Assembly: GCF_014831675.1 (NCBI RefSeq)
Contig: NZ_VJXY01000024.1
Coordinates: 60,021 to 124,020 of the forward strand
DNA length: 64,000 bases
From: Komarekiella delphini-convector SJRDD-AB1
GTDB taxonomy: Bacteria > Cyanobacteriota > Cyanobacteriia > Cyanobacteriales > Nostocaceae
Reading direction: 5' to 3'
The stretch's first letter is position 1. The number at the start of each line of letters is the position of its first letter. Position numbers and translations under genes: made by a program. Below are positions 1 through 9,145 of the stretch, piece by piece. The notes under the pieces are model-generated. The model was not told the DNA's origin. It made no database searches and saw only the letters and a list, made by a program, of their open reading frames with translations.

Positions 1-3000
1 GAGAATAAACTTTTGGTTCGCCACTGTGCCATCACCGTTACCCAACACCTCTTGAATTGTCTCGCCATGAGTTGCCCGGACTACGTTGGCGTAAATCTGC
101 ACAGTTTGCGGGTCGTAGCTATTTTGAATTGGCTCTGTAAAAGTCAGCAATGGTTCTTGCTGATCGCTGGGTGGAATGGCGATCGCATTCATTTCACTAA
201 CTGCTTCATCCTCGGCTGTTGCCCCTAAGAGCCGTATATCTTCCATCTCAGCAGTCATGACTATGCCTGTAAAGCCATCACGGTCTTTGAGCAACCATTT
301 TTGTCCCAGGTTCTCAGCTTGCTCCTCTCGACCTTTTTCAGGTAGAGGTATAGGTGGAGACATAATTTGCAAGCGATCGCCTGAGCGAATTGGTACGGTG
401 TAAAGCTGATCGGGCGAAATCAGGATACCAATACCGACGGCGAAGAGATGTTGATTGAGCACTGCGATCGCTCGAAACTCAGTGTTTACCTTTCCTGTAG
501 GGTTGATTTGTTGATCTAGGCTAGTCAGTCCCGCATTGCTGGGTTTCCACAAATTGCCATCATCGCGGGAGCGGAACACACCGCCGCTCGCCGTACCAGC
601 AAACAAATCGCTAGTAACAGGCTGAATCGTCAAACACAGAATATTCAAATCGGTGGGATTATTGGCAACAGGTTCCCAAATCGGGTTCTGTTCTTGATTG
701 GACTTGAGGCGAAAGATCCCACTACCAGCAGTACCCGCCAATACTCGTGTTACTTGAAAGTTGCTAGCCTCGGTGATATCTTCTCGATCAAATTTTCGGT
801 CAATATCTAAACGAATATCAGAAATAACTTTCGTGACTCGGCGTGTCTGCCCTGCAACAGTAATTGTGTCACCGACTGCAAAGTCTGTGGTGAATGCTGT
901 ACCCGGTTCATCCGGTTCAGATATCAATCCGAGTACCTTGGCGTCAATACTGGTTACTTTTCCAGTTCCCAATTTGCGGTAAGCCACCAAGCTAGTAACG
1001 TTGGGATTAGCCAATCCCGCATCCAATTTTTTCCAGGTGATGCCTTGATCAGTAGAGCGGAACACACCATCAGCAATAGTTCCAGCAAAGATGTCTCCAT
1101 TAGAGTCAACTGCCAAAGTCTGGACATCGACAACATCCAATCCTGTCTGCATCCAGGTTTGTCCATCATTGGCATAGCGTAAAACACCGCCGTTGAGCGT
1201 CCCCGCCAGTAAATCACCACTATCTATTACTATTAGGGCACGGACATCAGAATACACTAAATTCGTATTCACTTCCTGCCACTGAATTTCTTTCTCTGTT
1301 TGGAATACGCCGTTTGCTGTGCCCACAAACAATCTATATCCTGAAGTTGGAGATTGATCACTGGTTTCTGGTTGAATGGTTTGAGTAGCGATCGCCTGAA
1401 TCATCAGATCTGTTAAACCGCGATTGATGGGTTCCCAGGTGCTACCGTTGTTGAGCGAGCGGAAAACACCACCGCCGTTAGTTCCCACAAACAGCGTATT
1501 GCTTTCAAAAGACTGACTTGCTATAGCGTCAACATCAGCATCAACAAATAGAGAAGTCTCTGAAATAACGCGTGTAACAACTCTGGTTTGATTATTAATT
1601 GTGATTGCTTGACCAACTTTTAACGTGAGAAACTCAGTATTGGTGCCTGTAATGGCAGTGCGATCGCTCGAAATCCTGCCTGTTCCCTCGCCCTCGTAAG
1701 TAAAGGTTGTTCCGGGCGGTAAATCTAAACTGAAAGCAGACTCTAAAACCAGCGATGTATCAGAAAAAATATCCTTAACTTTTATTGATTGTTCACCAAC
1801 TTTAATCTCAGCACCCACTTTCAACTCTCTAGTGAAAACGGTATTGCTGCCTGCAATCATAGTGTCACTACTGGCGATCGTCCCTGTTCCTGCTCCAGTA
1901 TATATAAACGGAACTTCGGATAGCTCATTGGTGAATCTTGTTTTCACCAATAAAGAAGTGTCTGAATAGATACTATCAATTGTCTGAGTTTCACCATTTA
2001 CTGTAATACTTGCACCAACCTTGAGTTCCTTGGTGAAGGTGGTTTCTGTTCCCTGGATGGCGGTGAAATTTCTGGTAATTGTCCCTAATTCTGGTTGAAG
2101 ATGGGAAGTAAATGTAGTAACTTCGGTGTTAGCTAAGCCAATATTATTACGTAACCAGCGATCGCCATTATCCCCAGACTGCACAACTCCACCCACATTC
2201 AAGACTTCGGCTCGAATGCGTTTACCGCTAATAACCACTGGATGCTGAGGCTGTAACCCTTTGATGTACTCACTTAGCAGTACTTTATTTGTCCAGATGG
2301 GGTCAAAAAAGATATTTTCTTGCTGTACCGCAACTGTTAATGGATCTTTAGTCAGTAAAAGCGTCTCACTTTGCGCCAGCACCATCGTATCTCGCAGATT
2401 GAATTTCTCTAGCTGGCTAATTACTGTATCCGTGAGAATTCGCGTGATTTTCGTGTCTAAAGTGAAGTCCTTGCGCTGTGTTTCAACAACATCTGTGACT
2501 TTGCACAGTTGGAAGCGATTTTTATTATGTAACACCACCCAGCTATCAGCAATAATCCGGGGATAGAGTGTATCTAAATCAATTTTAAAATCTTGCCCCG
2601 GTTGTGGAGTTGGAATATTGTAGTTTGTCCAGCCTGCTTCACTCACTTTCTCAAAACCAGTAAAGGCAGAACCCACAAAGATTTGGTTTGGATTGGCGAC
2701 AACAGATTTTACACAAGCTGTAACGGCAGTCAAGTCAGGATTTTTCGAGGCACTACTAAATACAGTCCAGTTCTCGCCTTGGTCTATGGATTGGAAAACG
2801 CCGCTAGCTGTGAATGCAAACAGATTACCCGGTTGCTGACTCACTTGGTTGATTGCGATCGCCCACACATTGGTATCAATTAAACCATTGTTTTTCTGTT
2901 CCCAGTTTCCCCCACTGCGCGATTGATAAACTCCATCGCTTGCAGCCACAAACGCATCATTGCCAAACGCTACCAGCGATCTAATTACCTTATCTGTATC

Positions 3001-4773
3001 TGTGAGATTTGTGGGATTCCAGCTTTCTCCTTGGTTACTAGATTGGGAAATGCCGCGATCGGTTTTGGCAAAGATAAAACCTGGACAAACTGCTAGCGAT
3101 CGAACAACCTGATTAGATAAATTATTTTTACCGTCCCAATTATGCCCTTGATCATTGGAGCGATAAACTCCAACATCCGTCGCCGCAAAGATGTAATTCC
3201 CGCTACTACTCGTTAGCACGAGGGAGGAAGCACCAGGAGAACTGGAAGGACGAAACGCGATGAAAACCGTTCCAATTGGTAGGTTAATCTCTGCACCATT
3301 CGGCAACGGAGGAGGAGGATTGCGAAACGAATCGTTGATAGTGACTTGTGCTGGATTTGTAGCATTAACCGCAATGACAAATCTAATTTGTTGCCCAACA
3401 ACGATCGCATCTCCTGGTTGTAGGTTCAGGGGAATAATTCCGTCTCCCCTAGTAATCGTCATTGTGGTTCCATTTGTGGATAGAGTTGGTGGCGTAAGGG
3501 TGAAATTATCAGTCGCCAAAGCATGAACAACTGTGTTGGGAATGCCCGTGATTTCCGGCTCCGAGGTTTGTGTCCCACCTGCTCCGCTAATCTTGACTTT
3601 CACCGAACCTATACCAATGGGCGACCAACTTTCGCCATCATCTGTAGAGCGAAATACACCCCCACCCGTGCTACCCGCCAACAGTTCCCCATTCGATGCT
3701 GCCAGGATGGTTTGAATACTGAAATTCGTTAGTCCAGTGTTATTCAGCGTCCAGGTTTCGCCGTTGGTTTTAGAGCGAAAAATACCGAGGGGTGTTCCAG
3801 CAAACAAGGAACCTGTTTTGGGATTGGCGACGAGACAGCGAATGTCGAAACTCAGCAAACCTGTATTGACTGACTGCCACTGAGAATTACTACCAACGTT
3901 GTAGCGATAAACGCCACCCTTAATTTTGCCGCCGTTTGCTAGCTTAATCTCGTCAGGCATGGTGTCCCAACGGGGGGCGTTGAAGCCAAACAGGTTTGCC
4001 CGCTGGCGAAAAGCGATAACAGCGGGGTTGCGGGGTGGTTTTTCTAGAGTAGGGGGTAATTGCCGTTCCCAAGTGACGACGGTGTAACCATCTTTGGCGT
4101 TGGGTGTAACGGTATCGAGACTGAGTAGATAATGAGGCTTGTCTGAGTCGTCTCCATCCATTAGTAGCAGTACATCTCCGGGCTGCAATCCGGTACTTGT
4201 ACCATTGAGGTAAAGTTGGCGGGTATCAGTAATCTTTTGGGAACGGTTGGGGCGGGGTTTGAGGGCGTTCCATTCCACATGAGCGGTGAAGTCTTCGCTA
4301 GTCTCGAAAGTCTGTGGTAGTTCGTCTTGTTCAGGAATACTGAGGATTTGTGTACCTTTGGCAATGGTGGCGACGGTGGGAGAACCGGGGGCATCTTCGA
4401 CGGTAAACGCCAAAACTGTACTAGCGGCGACACCCGGATTCAGTTCGTAGCCAATCATCCGCGCCAATTCTAGTACTGAGCGCCGCTCGGTGGCGGTGAG
4501 CAGATAACCTTCGTTGATGATCCGCTCTTGGTAAAAGGTGAGGACATCGGCAACTACAGCGCAGGCATCCAAGAGAGCGATCGCGGGGTCGTCGTTGGTG
4601 CGTGTATTTAGCTGGCGTAGGGAGATGCCCTGGGGCTTGTCGGGCGTGACTATGGGGCAAGTGAGGCGGCTAAGGAGGCGATCGCGAAACGAGGCATAGT
4701 CCCCAATCCGGTAACTCAGGGCGGGTAAACCAGGGCGATTGCGCGGTTGTTGCGGTTGTTCGGGACACGTCAT
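1..4773 (-). CDS. Giant baseplate J-like CIS protein with inserted BNR beta-propeller (partial, runs off left edge)
   Basis: One minus-strand frame is open from ATG at 4773 to base 1 (1591 codons, no stop), so the C-terminus lies outside the window. Residues 1 to about 270 match the 'putative baseplate assembly protein' (gp6/J-like) family: the motif FYQERIINEGYLLTATERRS, then ELARMIGYELNPGVAAST and, near 252-268, RQRANLFGFNAP. Residues about 275-1410 are instead BNR/Asp-box repeats such as STDDGESW, SNDQGHNW, SIDQGENW, SLNNGSTW, STDQGITW and SRDDGNLW (about eleven), mixed with a repeated ~50-residue beta module. The baseplate family resumes near the edge with SYDPQTVQIYANVVRATHGE and EVLGNGDG. 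The start overlaps the stop of the upstream baseplate gene (ATGA). The role is a baseplate wedge of a contractile injection system. The propeller is likely a surface module for anchoring or binding, which is inference. Confidence 0.88.
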   Translation of the reverse strand, partial: MTCPEQPQQPRNRPGLPALSYRIGDYASFRDRLLSRLTCPIVTPDKPQGISLRQLNTRTNDDPAIALLDACAVVADVLTFYQERIINEGYLLTATERRSVLELARMIGYELNPGVAASTVLAFTVEDAPGSPTVATIAKGTQILSIPEQDELPQTFETSEDFTAHVEWNALKPRPNRSQKITDTRQLYLNGTSTGLQPGDVLLLMDGDDSDKPHYLLSLDTVTPNAKDGYTVVTWERQLPPTLEKPPRNPAVIAFRQRANLFGFNAPRWDTMPDEIKLANGGKIKGGVYRYNVGSNSQWQSVNTGLLSFDIRCLVANPKTGSLFAGTPLGIFRSKTNGETWTLNNTGLTNFSIQTILAASNGELLAGSTGGGVFRSTDDGESWSPIGIGSVKVKISGAGGTQTSEPEITGIPNTVVHALATDNFTLTPPTLSTNGTTMTITRGDGIIPLNLQPGDAIVVGQQIRFVIAVNATNPAQVTINDSFRNPPPPLPNGAEINLPIGTVFIAFRPSSSPGASSLVLTSSSGNYIFAATDVGVYRSNDQGHNWDGKNNLSNQVVRSLAVCPGFIFAKTDRGISQSSNQGESWNPTNLTDTDKVIRSLVAFGNDAFVAASDGVYQSRSGGNWEQKNNGLIDTNVWAIAINQVSQQPGNLFAFTASGVFQSIDQGENWTVFSSASKNPDLTAVTACVKSVVANPNQIFVGSAFTGFEKVSEAGWTNYNIPTPQPGQDFKIDLDTLYPRIIADSWVVLHNKNRFQLCKVTDVVETQRKDFTLDTKITRILTDTVISQLEKFNLRDTMVLAQSETLLLTKDPLTVAVQQENIFFDPIWTNKVLLSEYIKGLQPQHPVVISGKRIRAEVLNVGGVVQSGDNGDRWLRNNIGLANTEVTTFTSHLQPELGTITRNFTAIQGTETTFTKELKVGASITVNGETQTIDSIYSDTSLLVKTRFTNELSEVPFIYTGAGTGTIASSDTMIAGSNTVFTRELKVGAEIKVGEQSIKVKDIFSDTSLVLESAFSLDLPPGTTFTYEGEGTGRISSDRTAITGTNTEFLTLKVGQAITINNQTRVVTRVISETSLFVDADVDAIASQSFESNTLFVGTNGGGVFRSLNNGSTWEPINRGLTDLMIQAIATQTIQPETSDQSPTSGYRLFVGTANGVFQTEKEIQWQEVNTNLVYSDVRALIVIDSGDLLAGTLNGGVLRYANDGQTWMQTGLDVVDVQTLAVDSNGDIFAGTIADGVFRSTDQGITWKKLDAGLANPNVTSLVAYRKLGTGKVTSIDAKVLGLISEPDEPGTAFTTDFAVGDTITVAGQTRRVTKVISDIRLDIDRKFDREDITEASNFQVTRVLAGTAGSGIFRLKSNQEQNPIWEPVANNPTDLNILCLTIQPVTSDLFAGTASGGVFRSRDDGNLWKPSNAGLTSLDQQINPTGKVNTEFRAIAVLNQHLFAVGIGILISPDQLYTVPIRSGDRLQIMSPPIPLPEKGREEQAENLGQKWLLKDRDGFTGIVMTAEMEDIRLLGATAEDEAVSEMNAIAIPPSDQQEPLLTFTEPIQNSYDPQTVQIYANVVRATHGETIQEVLGNGDGTVANQKFIL

Positions 4774-7214
4774 AAGCCTCCCTCCAGCAATAATTCAAGT
4801 CTGCCTTGTCCCGGCATATTGGCGTCGTTATCTAGGCGAGCAATTTCCAGTCGCCCAAGGACAATTCGCCCTAATTCCAACTCGTTTTGTGGAGGCAATC
4901 CCCAGCGCTGAAAACGCTTTGCGGTAACAGACTGTACACCCGTCACTTGCATCGCCTGTGCAATCACCTTGCTCAGATAAACCGGCTGACCAAAGCTGAA
5001 ATTATCAGGATGGAAAAAGCCCAGGCGTCCCTCACCCAACACTTTATTACTGAAGGCATTCAGCAAGGCTTCCTTCACCTGACTCTGAAAATAATCGGGT
5101 GCGACTTGAACCTTGAGGGCAATATCCAACGGTATAAAGCTCGGACTTTCGATTTCTACATCCTGACCCGTTAGGCGAAATTGTTCTAAAAAGCTGGTCA
5201 ATTCCTGCTTAAACGTCTCATCAATCAGCAAACCATTCTGCCGATCTACTGTGATAAAAATCGTGTACCAACTGCCCGTCCAGCGGCGGGTGGCCAGCGC
5301 TCTAGAAACGCCAGGAAAGCGCTGGACAATTTCGGCATAATCTGCTTCTGTTACCGCCCGTTGCAGTGTCCGAAATGCTTGGGGCGCATAGAGCCGCACT
5401 TGCTCAATTGGTTCTGGGTCAACGCCGCCTCTTGCTGGGAGGGGGTTACGAATGGGATTTGTGTTTGCTTGCAGAACTTCTTGGAAATCCCATGCTTTAC
5501 AGAAGAGATGAGCGATCGCTTCTGCTCCCACATTCCCCGCTGTGCCGTTGCCAATGCGATAGATTGCCGTTAGGGTAGCGTCTGCTTGGGGCTGTCTACC
5601 CACCTGGCCATCACCAAACCGTAGATAGGCACGTCCATCATCCTCCATTTCTACGACAAACTCGCGGGCAAAGCGATCGCTATTCAGCAAATCTCGCTGG
5701 GGATACCAAAAGTTGATCTCTTCAGTTGAGGCATCCTGTTCTTCTAGGAAAATGGCAGGCATGACGTCACGCATCTCCCACTTCCAAACAGCCGCAGCTG
5801 AAGCGGTGGGGTCAAAACGGAAGTCTCGTACCCGTCCCTGTTGAGTTAGCGGTCTTTCCCGCAGACGCGCCCGGTAGCGGTTTTTGGCTGATACCCAGTC
5901 GAGCATACGTTCTGAGCCATCCACCGTATAGCCGTGATCGACCAAAATAACGTTACCTCGGACGATGCTGATGTTATAGATGGGGCGATCGCCCACCATT
6001 TGGGAAATGGTAATAGGAAACGGTAATGCATCTTCTTGCGACCACTCAATCTCTACCAGGCTCACATCTTCCAACGGGTCACGATCTGACGTTACCTTTG
6101 TTAACCGCACCACATGACGATGAGTCAAATCGGCATCTGCTGGTTCACCGCTTTGCGCTCCTTTGACTTCCTCAATGATCAGCACAGTACCCGGCTGTAA
6201 TAGTTGCGCCAGTTTCCCTGTTTCATCCTTCAGTGTGGCAGCGATCGCCCCGGTAGGTAACACACACGTTAGATCACTCCAAGTATAAAAATGTATTTCG
6301 TTGCAGACAGGATCAAGCTTGGTATCCTCCATCGCCTCAAATACCTGCGCTCCCCGGTTAATTGCGATATCAAATTCTTTTTCAGATAGGATGCTGGGAA
6401 GACCAGGCACATTTGTTAAAAAGCGTATTTTGGCAGTGTTGCGATCGGGCAATGTCACGGGTTGATTCACCCGCAGTGTTAGCCAAGTGCGGGCGTTACA
6501 GCCATCGTGCATCGGGTAGTTGAGTAGACGGGCATGACGACGCACCGACACTCGCTTACGAGCAGTTCCCAAGTATGCCTCTGTTGCCACCGCATCCTGG
6601 AAATAACTGAGGTAATCTGCCTTATAAGCTACCAACTCTACCAACATAATCCCTAGGTCAGCGGGACTCCGCTCTTGCCAATGCGGCATTGTCACCGCCA
6701 ACCGATCCAGCATCAATTGGCGAAAACTAGTATAATCTTTTGCCAGATAGTCAATTACTGGGGGTAGCGGCGGTTTTTCAGTTGGTTCAGTAGGTGTCTT
6801 ACAGTCAAACTCGCTCAAATCTGCCACCTGAAATAAAAATTCTACCTGTGCCAGTTGCGAGTCAAATCCGGTTGGCGGTTTTTCATTGCCGAATGCTTCT
6901 ACCAATCGCATCGTGTACGTAAATACGTCTTTAGGTGCTGTCACCATAATTGTTAACAGCCGACTTGAAGCACTCACCGATTCAATGGGAACCTCAATCA
7001 CCGTTGTTCCCTCAAGCCTTCTTACCTGAATGTTTTCGATGGTTAAAGTATTTTGCTCCAGGATGTGGATGAAATGAACAAACAGCGTTTTTTGATCTGT
7101 AGCGACTTCTAAATAATCAATGCCATTCAGAATCGGCAGCCCGTCTGCATCCTTGCGTTTACGAACTTCGTTTCGGCGTCGTTCATTTTTACATCGATAT
7201 TGTGTACTAACCAT
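4770..7214 (-). CDS. Baseplate assembly protein, gp6/J-like (Cis11/Afp11-type)
   Basis: Protein of about 814 residues. The central stretch ADLGIMLVELVAYKADYLSY, followed by TEAYLGTARKRVSVRRHARL and LLNYPMHDGCNARTWLTL, is diagnostic of the putative phage baseplate assembly family. The C-terminal half (FRTLQRAVTEADYAEIVQRF, then FPGVSRA) is the conserved J-type domain. It is expected to form the wedge ring around the spike and to trigger sheath contraction. The start is ATG at 7214, which overlaps the gp25-like gene stop by 8 bases and has GGAG 10 bases upstream; a TTG at 7232 is in frame but less likely. It overlaps the next gene by 4 bases (ATGA), so translation is probably coupled. There are two J-type proteins in tandem, and the second carries the propeller insertion. 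Confidence 0.9.
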   Translation of the reverse strand: MVSTQYRCKNERRRNEVRKRKDADGLPILNGIDYLEVATDQKTLFVHFIHILEQNTLTIENIQVRRLEGTTVIEVPIESVSASSRLLTIMVTAPKDVFTYTMRLVEAFGNEKPPTGFDSQLAQVEFLFQVADLSEFDCKTPTEPTEKPPLPPVIDYLAKDYTSFRQLMLDRLAVTMPHWQERSPADLGIMLVELVAYKADYLSYFQDAVATEAYLGTARKRVSVRRHARLLNYPMHDGCNARTWLTLRVNQPVTLPDRNTAKIRFLTNVPGLPSILSEKEFDIAINRGAQVFEAMEDTKLDPVCNEIHFYTWSDLTCVLPTGAIAATLKDETGKLAQLLQPGTVLIIEEVKGAQSGEPADADLTHRHVVRLTKVTSDRDPLEDVSLVEIEWSQEDALPFPITISQMVGDRPIYNISIVRGNVILVDHGYTVDGSERMLDWVSAKNRYRARLRERPLTQQGRVRDFRFDPTASAAAVWKWEMRDVMPAIFLEEQDASTEEINFWYPQRDLLNSDRFAREFVVEMEDDGRAYLRFGDGQVGRQPQADATLTAIYRIGNGTAGNVGAEAIAHLFCKAWDFQEVLQANTNPIRNPLPARGGVDPEPIEQVRLYAPQAFRTLQRAVTEADYAEIVQRFPGVSRALATRRWTGSWYTIFITVDRQNGLLIDETFKQELTSFLEQFRLTGQDVEIESPSFIPLDIALKVQVAPDYFQSQVKEALLNAFSNKVLGEGRLGFFHPDNFSFGQPVYLSKVIAQAMQVTGVQSVTAKRFQRWGLPPQNELELGRIVLGRLEIARLDNDANMPGQGRLELLLEGGL

Positions 7215-7563
7215 TGCGAGAAAACTCCACAACCTGACGCTCTTGGGTTCGCCGCACTCGATACTGCACTGTAATCTGTAAACTGGCGTCTTCGTTCTGC
7301 ACCTCCACCGCCTCTACCTCAATCACCTCCCCTAACCACTGTTCCAGCGACCCCTTCACTAAAAACTCTGTCGCTGCTGCCAGTTCTTCACTGTTGGGTG
7401 CAAAGATGAGTTGTTGTACACCGCTGCCAAAGTCTGGACGGTTAACTCGCTCCCCCGGCAGTGTAAACAAAACCTGCTCAATCATCTGGCGAATGTGCTG
7501 TTCTGGGGTTGCATCCGCCACTCGTCCTCGTCCATCAATTTGAAATGGATAGCCAATCTGCAT
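7207..7563 (-). CDS. gpW/gp25-like baseplate wedge protein (Cis9/Afp9-type)
   Basis: 118 residues, the usual size of the gpW/gp25 family. The hallmark is FTLPGERVNRPDFGSGVQQL followed by a hydrophobic segment and a C-terminal beta region ending in RTQERQVVEFSRNG. In T4 gp25 and Afp9 this protein nucleates the sheath on the baseplate. It is immediately upstream of, and overlaps, the large baseplate gene. It is separated from the PAAR gene by a 450-base gap that holds a palindrome and a 21-bp tandem array. Confidence 0.92.
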   Translation of the reverse strand: MQIGYPFQIDGRGRVADATPEQHIRQMIEQVLFTLPGERVNRPDFGSGVQQLIFAPNSEELAAATEFLVKGSLEQWLGEVIEVEAVEVQNEDASLQITVQYRVRRTQERQVVEFSRNG

Positions 7564-7616
7564 AGTTCTACCAAATTGTCCAAGGATTATTGGGCTATTA
7601 GATCCCCTGGGCTATT

Positions 7617-7649
7617 AGATCCCCGACTTCTTAAAGAAGTCGGGGATCT
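7617..7649. repeat. Palindrome AGATCCCCGACTTC...GAAGTCGGGGATCT
   Basis: Perfect 14-bp arms around a short T/A loop. The same palindrome with a different loop is at 36611-36643, where it contains the stop codon of another gene. It lies between the gp25-like and PAAR genes, so it could act as a weak terminator or RNA-processing hairpin inside the baseplate operon. There is no clear U-tract. Confidence 0.6.
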
Positions 7650-7701
7650 GACCACCGCGTATTAGAGGGGGGGCAGGGAAGATATCTTTTGCAATGCAAT
7701 A

Positions 7702-7951
7702 ATGAGCCTTTGATATTCGCGAACGAGCCTTTGATATTCGCGAACGAACCTTTGATATTCGCGGACAAGCCTTTGATATTCGCCGACGAACCTTTGATAT
7801 TCGCGGACAAGCCTTTGATATTCGCGGACGAACCTTTTATATTCGCGAACGAACCTTTGATATTCGCGGACAAGCCTTTGATATTCGCCGACGAACCTTT
7901 GATATTCGCGAACAAACCTTTTATATTCGCGAACGAACCTTTTATATTCGT
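7702..7951. repeat. 21-bp tandem array 1 (12 units)
   Basis: ATATTCG recurs at exact 21-base steps from 7713 to 7944, which gives twelve units; the common unit reads ATATTCGCGAACGAACCTTT plus one base. Variation is mainly GAAC/GGAC/CGAC and GAACC/AAGCC. Because 21 is a multiple of three, both strands stay open and encode heptad peptides (ANIKGS-like and NEPLIFA-like). I do not consider these genes. The reverse complement of the unit is nearly the unit of array 2 at 24.5 kb. Confidence 0.9.
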
Positions 7952-8014
7952 AGACCCTACTTCCTTGCTCACTTCGATCGCACTTTTTCGCATCGCACCC
8001 TCACGAATTACAAA

Positions 8015-8338
8015 TTACATCCCTCTAACACGCGGTTGAGCAAGTATGACAGTCAACGGAGTTCCCGTTGGCACGCAAATTGCCTGACTATCTTGAAGCA
8101 ATACTGGCAATCCCATGACTTTCACTCGTACTGCCGCTGTCACCCAGTTTCCGACCACGCAGGGGCCCACATTAACAGGAGGCGGCGGATTGGCACAGCC
8201 TGCAATCACATAAGGCGGCCCTTGCGTCACCACAGGCATCCCCATCACCCGGACGCGAGGATTAGGGACGGTGGGTTTCGCCTGTCCCCCATGAGCGCAA
8301 ATAACGGTACTGCTTACATTCAATACAAAACCCGGCAT
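8015..8338 (-). CDS. PAAR-like spike-tip protein
   Basis: 107 residues. Two similar halves each begin with a short beta stretch (MPGFVLNVSSTVICAHGGQA; later VGPCVVGNWVTAAVRVKVMG), with conserved Cys/His residues and Pro-Gly turns typical of PAAR-type cones that cap the spike and bind a metal ion. It follows the spike gene directly: the spike stop TAA shares its last base with this ATG. The position between gpV-like spike and gp25-like wedge matches CIS clusters. The exact family (PAAR versus a PAAR-like DUF) is uncertain. Confidence 0.82.
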   Translation of the reverse strand: MPGFVLNVSSTVICAHGGQAKPTVPNPRVRVMGMPVVTQGPPYVIAGCANPPPPVNVGPCVVGNWVTAAVRVKVMGLPVLLQDSQAICVPTGTPLTVILAQPRVRGM

Positions 8339-9141
8339 TAAATTACCTCCAGAGCGCCATTGTTGACATTGACTGCAACAGGAGAAATTTTGATATTGGC
8401 AGCAGTGTTGCTGAGTTCAATTGCTGCTGGTGAAATTTTCAAACTGGCGGGAGTAGCACTCATTTCCATGCCAGAAGAACTGAATTTGGCGGTGGCTGGT
8501 AAGTTGCTTAACTCAATTCCAGAGGAAGTGCTGAGTTTGATTGTGGCGGGAGCGCAGGTAAGGTCGATGCTGTTAGCGGTCAGTTTGACTTCAATTCCAC
8601 TTTCTTGGAGTTGGATGTTATCCGCCCGAATGGTGATGGTGGAGTTATTGCGGTTTTTTAACTCAATCACATCAGCCTTAAGTTTTATGGTGGTTTCATC
8701 TTTGTTATTCAGTTCAATCCCGTCGGCGTTAAAGACTAACTTGAGTTTGCGTTCTACCACAGGACTTTCTACCTCCAGGGTGACGCCTTTGTTTTCTCCC
8801 AAATTGCTCCAGGTTAGTGTAATGCCCTCAGCCCTAAATACCTGCACCTTAACGGGATCTTCAACCCTGGCATTTTGCGGTAGTTCCCCTTCATTCCAGA
8901 AACAGCCGCTCCAGATGGGATAATCAGGATCGCCTTTCTCAAATTCCACCCAGACGTTTGTGTTAATTGGGGGAATGGCAAAAAAGCCAATATCTTTTCC
9001 AGCGTAAGGTGTGCTGGGCATTGCCCAACTAACTCGACCTTCTCCATATACTGCGGCCACCTGAACCTGAACCCGGCCCAGATGAAGCGGGTCTTTGTTG
9101 GCGGCAACTTTTCCTCGGTACTTACCAAAAAATTGCGGCAT
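8338..9141 (-). CDS. gp5/gpV-like spike protein (VgrG C-terminal half, Cis8/Afp8-type)
   Basis: 267 residues. Residues about 1-95 are the OB-fold of the baseplate assembly protein V/VgrG family: FFGKYRGKVAANKDPLHLGR, then GFFAIPPINTNVWVEFEKGD and DYPIWSGCFW. The C-terminus is a run of short beta repeats (IELSN, AKFSSSGMEMS, LKISPAAIELSN, IKISP), as expected of a trimeric beta-helix needle. It is encoded between the hub (5 bases upstream) and the PAAR tip (overlapping), so hub, needle and tip form one transcription unit. Confidence 0.9.
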   Translation of the reverse strand: MPQFFGKYRGKVAANKDPLHLGRVQVQVAAVYGEGRVSWAMPSTPYAGKDIGFFAIPPINTNVWVEFEKGDPDYPIWSGCFWNEGELPQNARVEDPVKVQVFRAEGITLTWSNLGENKGVTLEVESPVVERKLKLVFNADGIELNNKDETTIKLKADVIELKNRNNSTITIRADNIQLQESGIEVKLTANSIDLTCAPATIKLSTSSGIELSNLPATAKFSSSGMEMSATPASLKISPAAIELSNTAANIKISPVAVNVNNGALEVI

Positions 9142-9145
9142 AGAT

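Noticed and set aside
7702-7951. CRISPR array
   Set aside because: Units are directly contiguous with no unique spacers, and no cas genes are present.
7631-8039. Open frames on both strands over the 21-bp array (heptad-repeat 'proteins')
   Set aside because: They follow only from a period divisible by three; no ribosome site, no non-repeat domain and equal openness on both strands.
8360-8923. 187-codon plus-strand frame opposite the spike gene
   Set aside because: Shadow of the repetitive beta-helix coding sequence of the gp5-like gene, which has clear family motifs and fits the operon.
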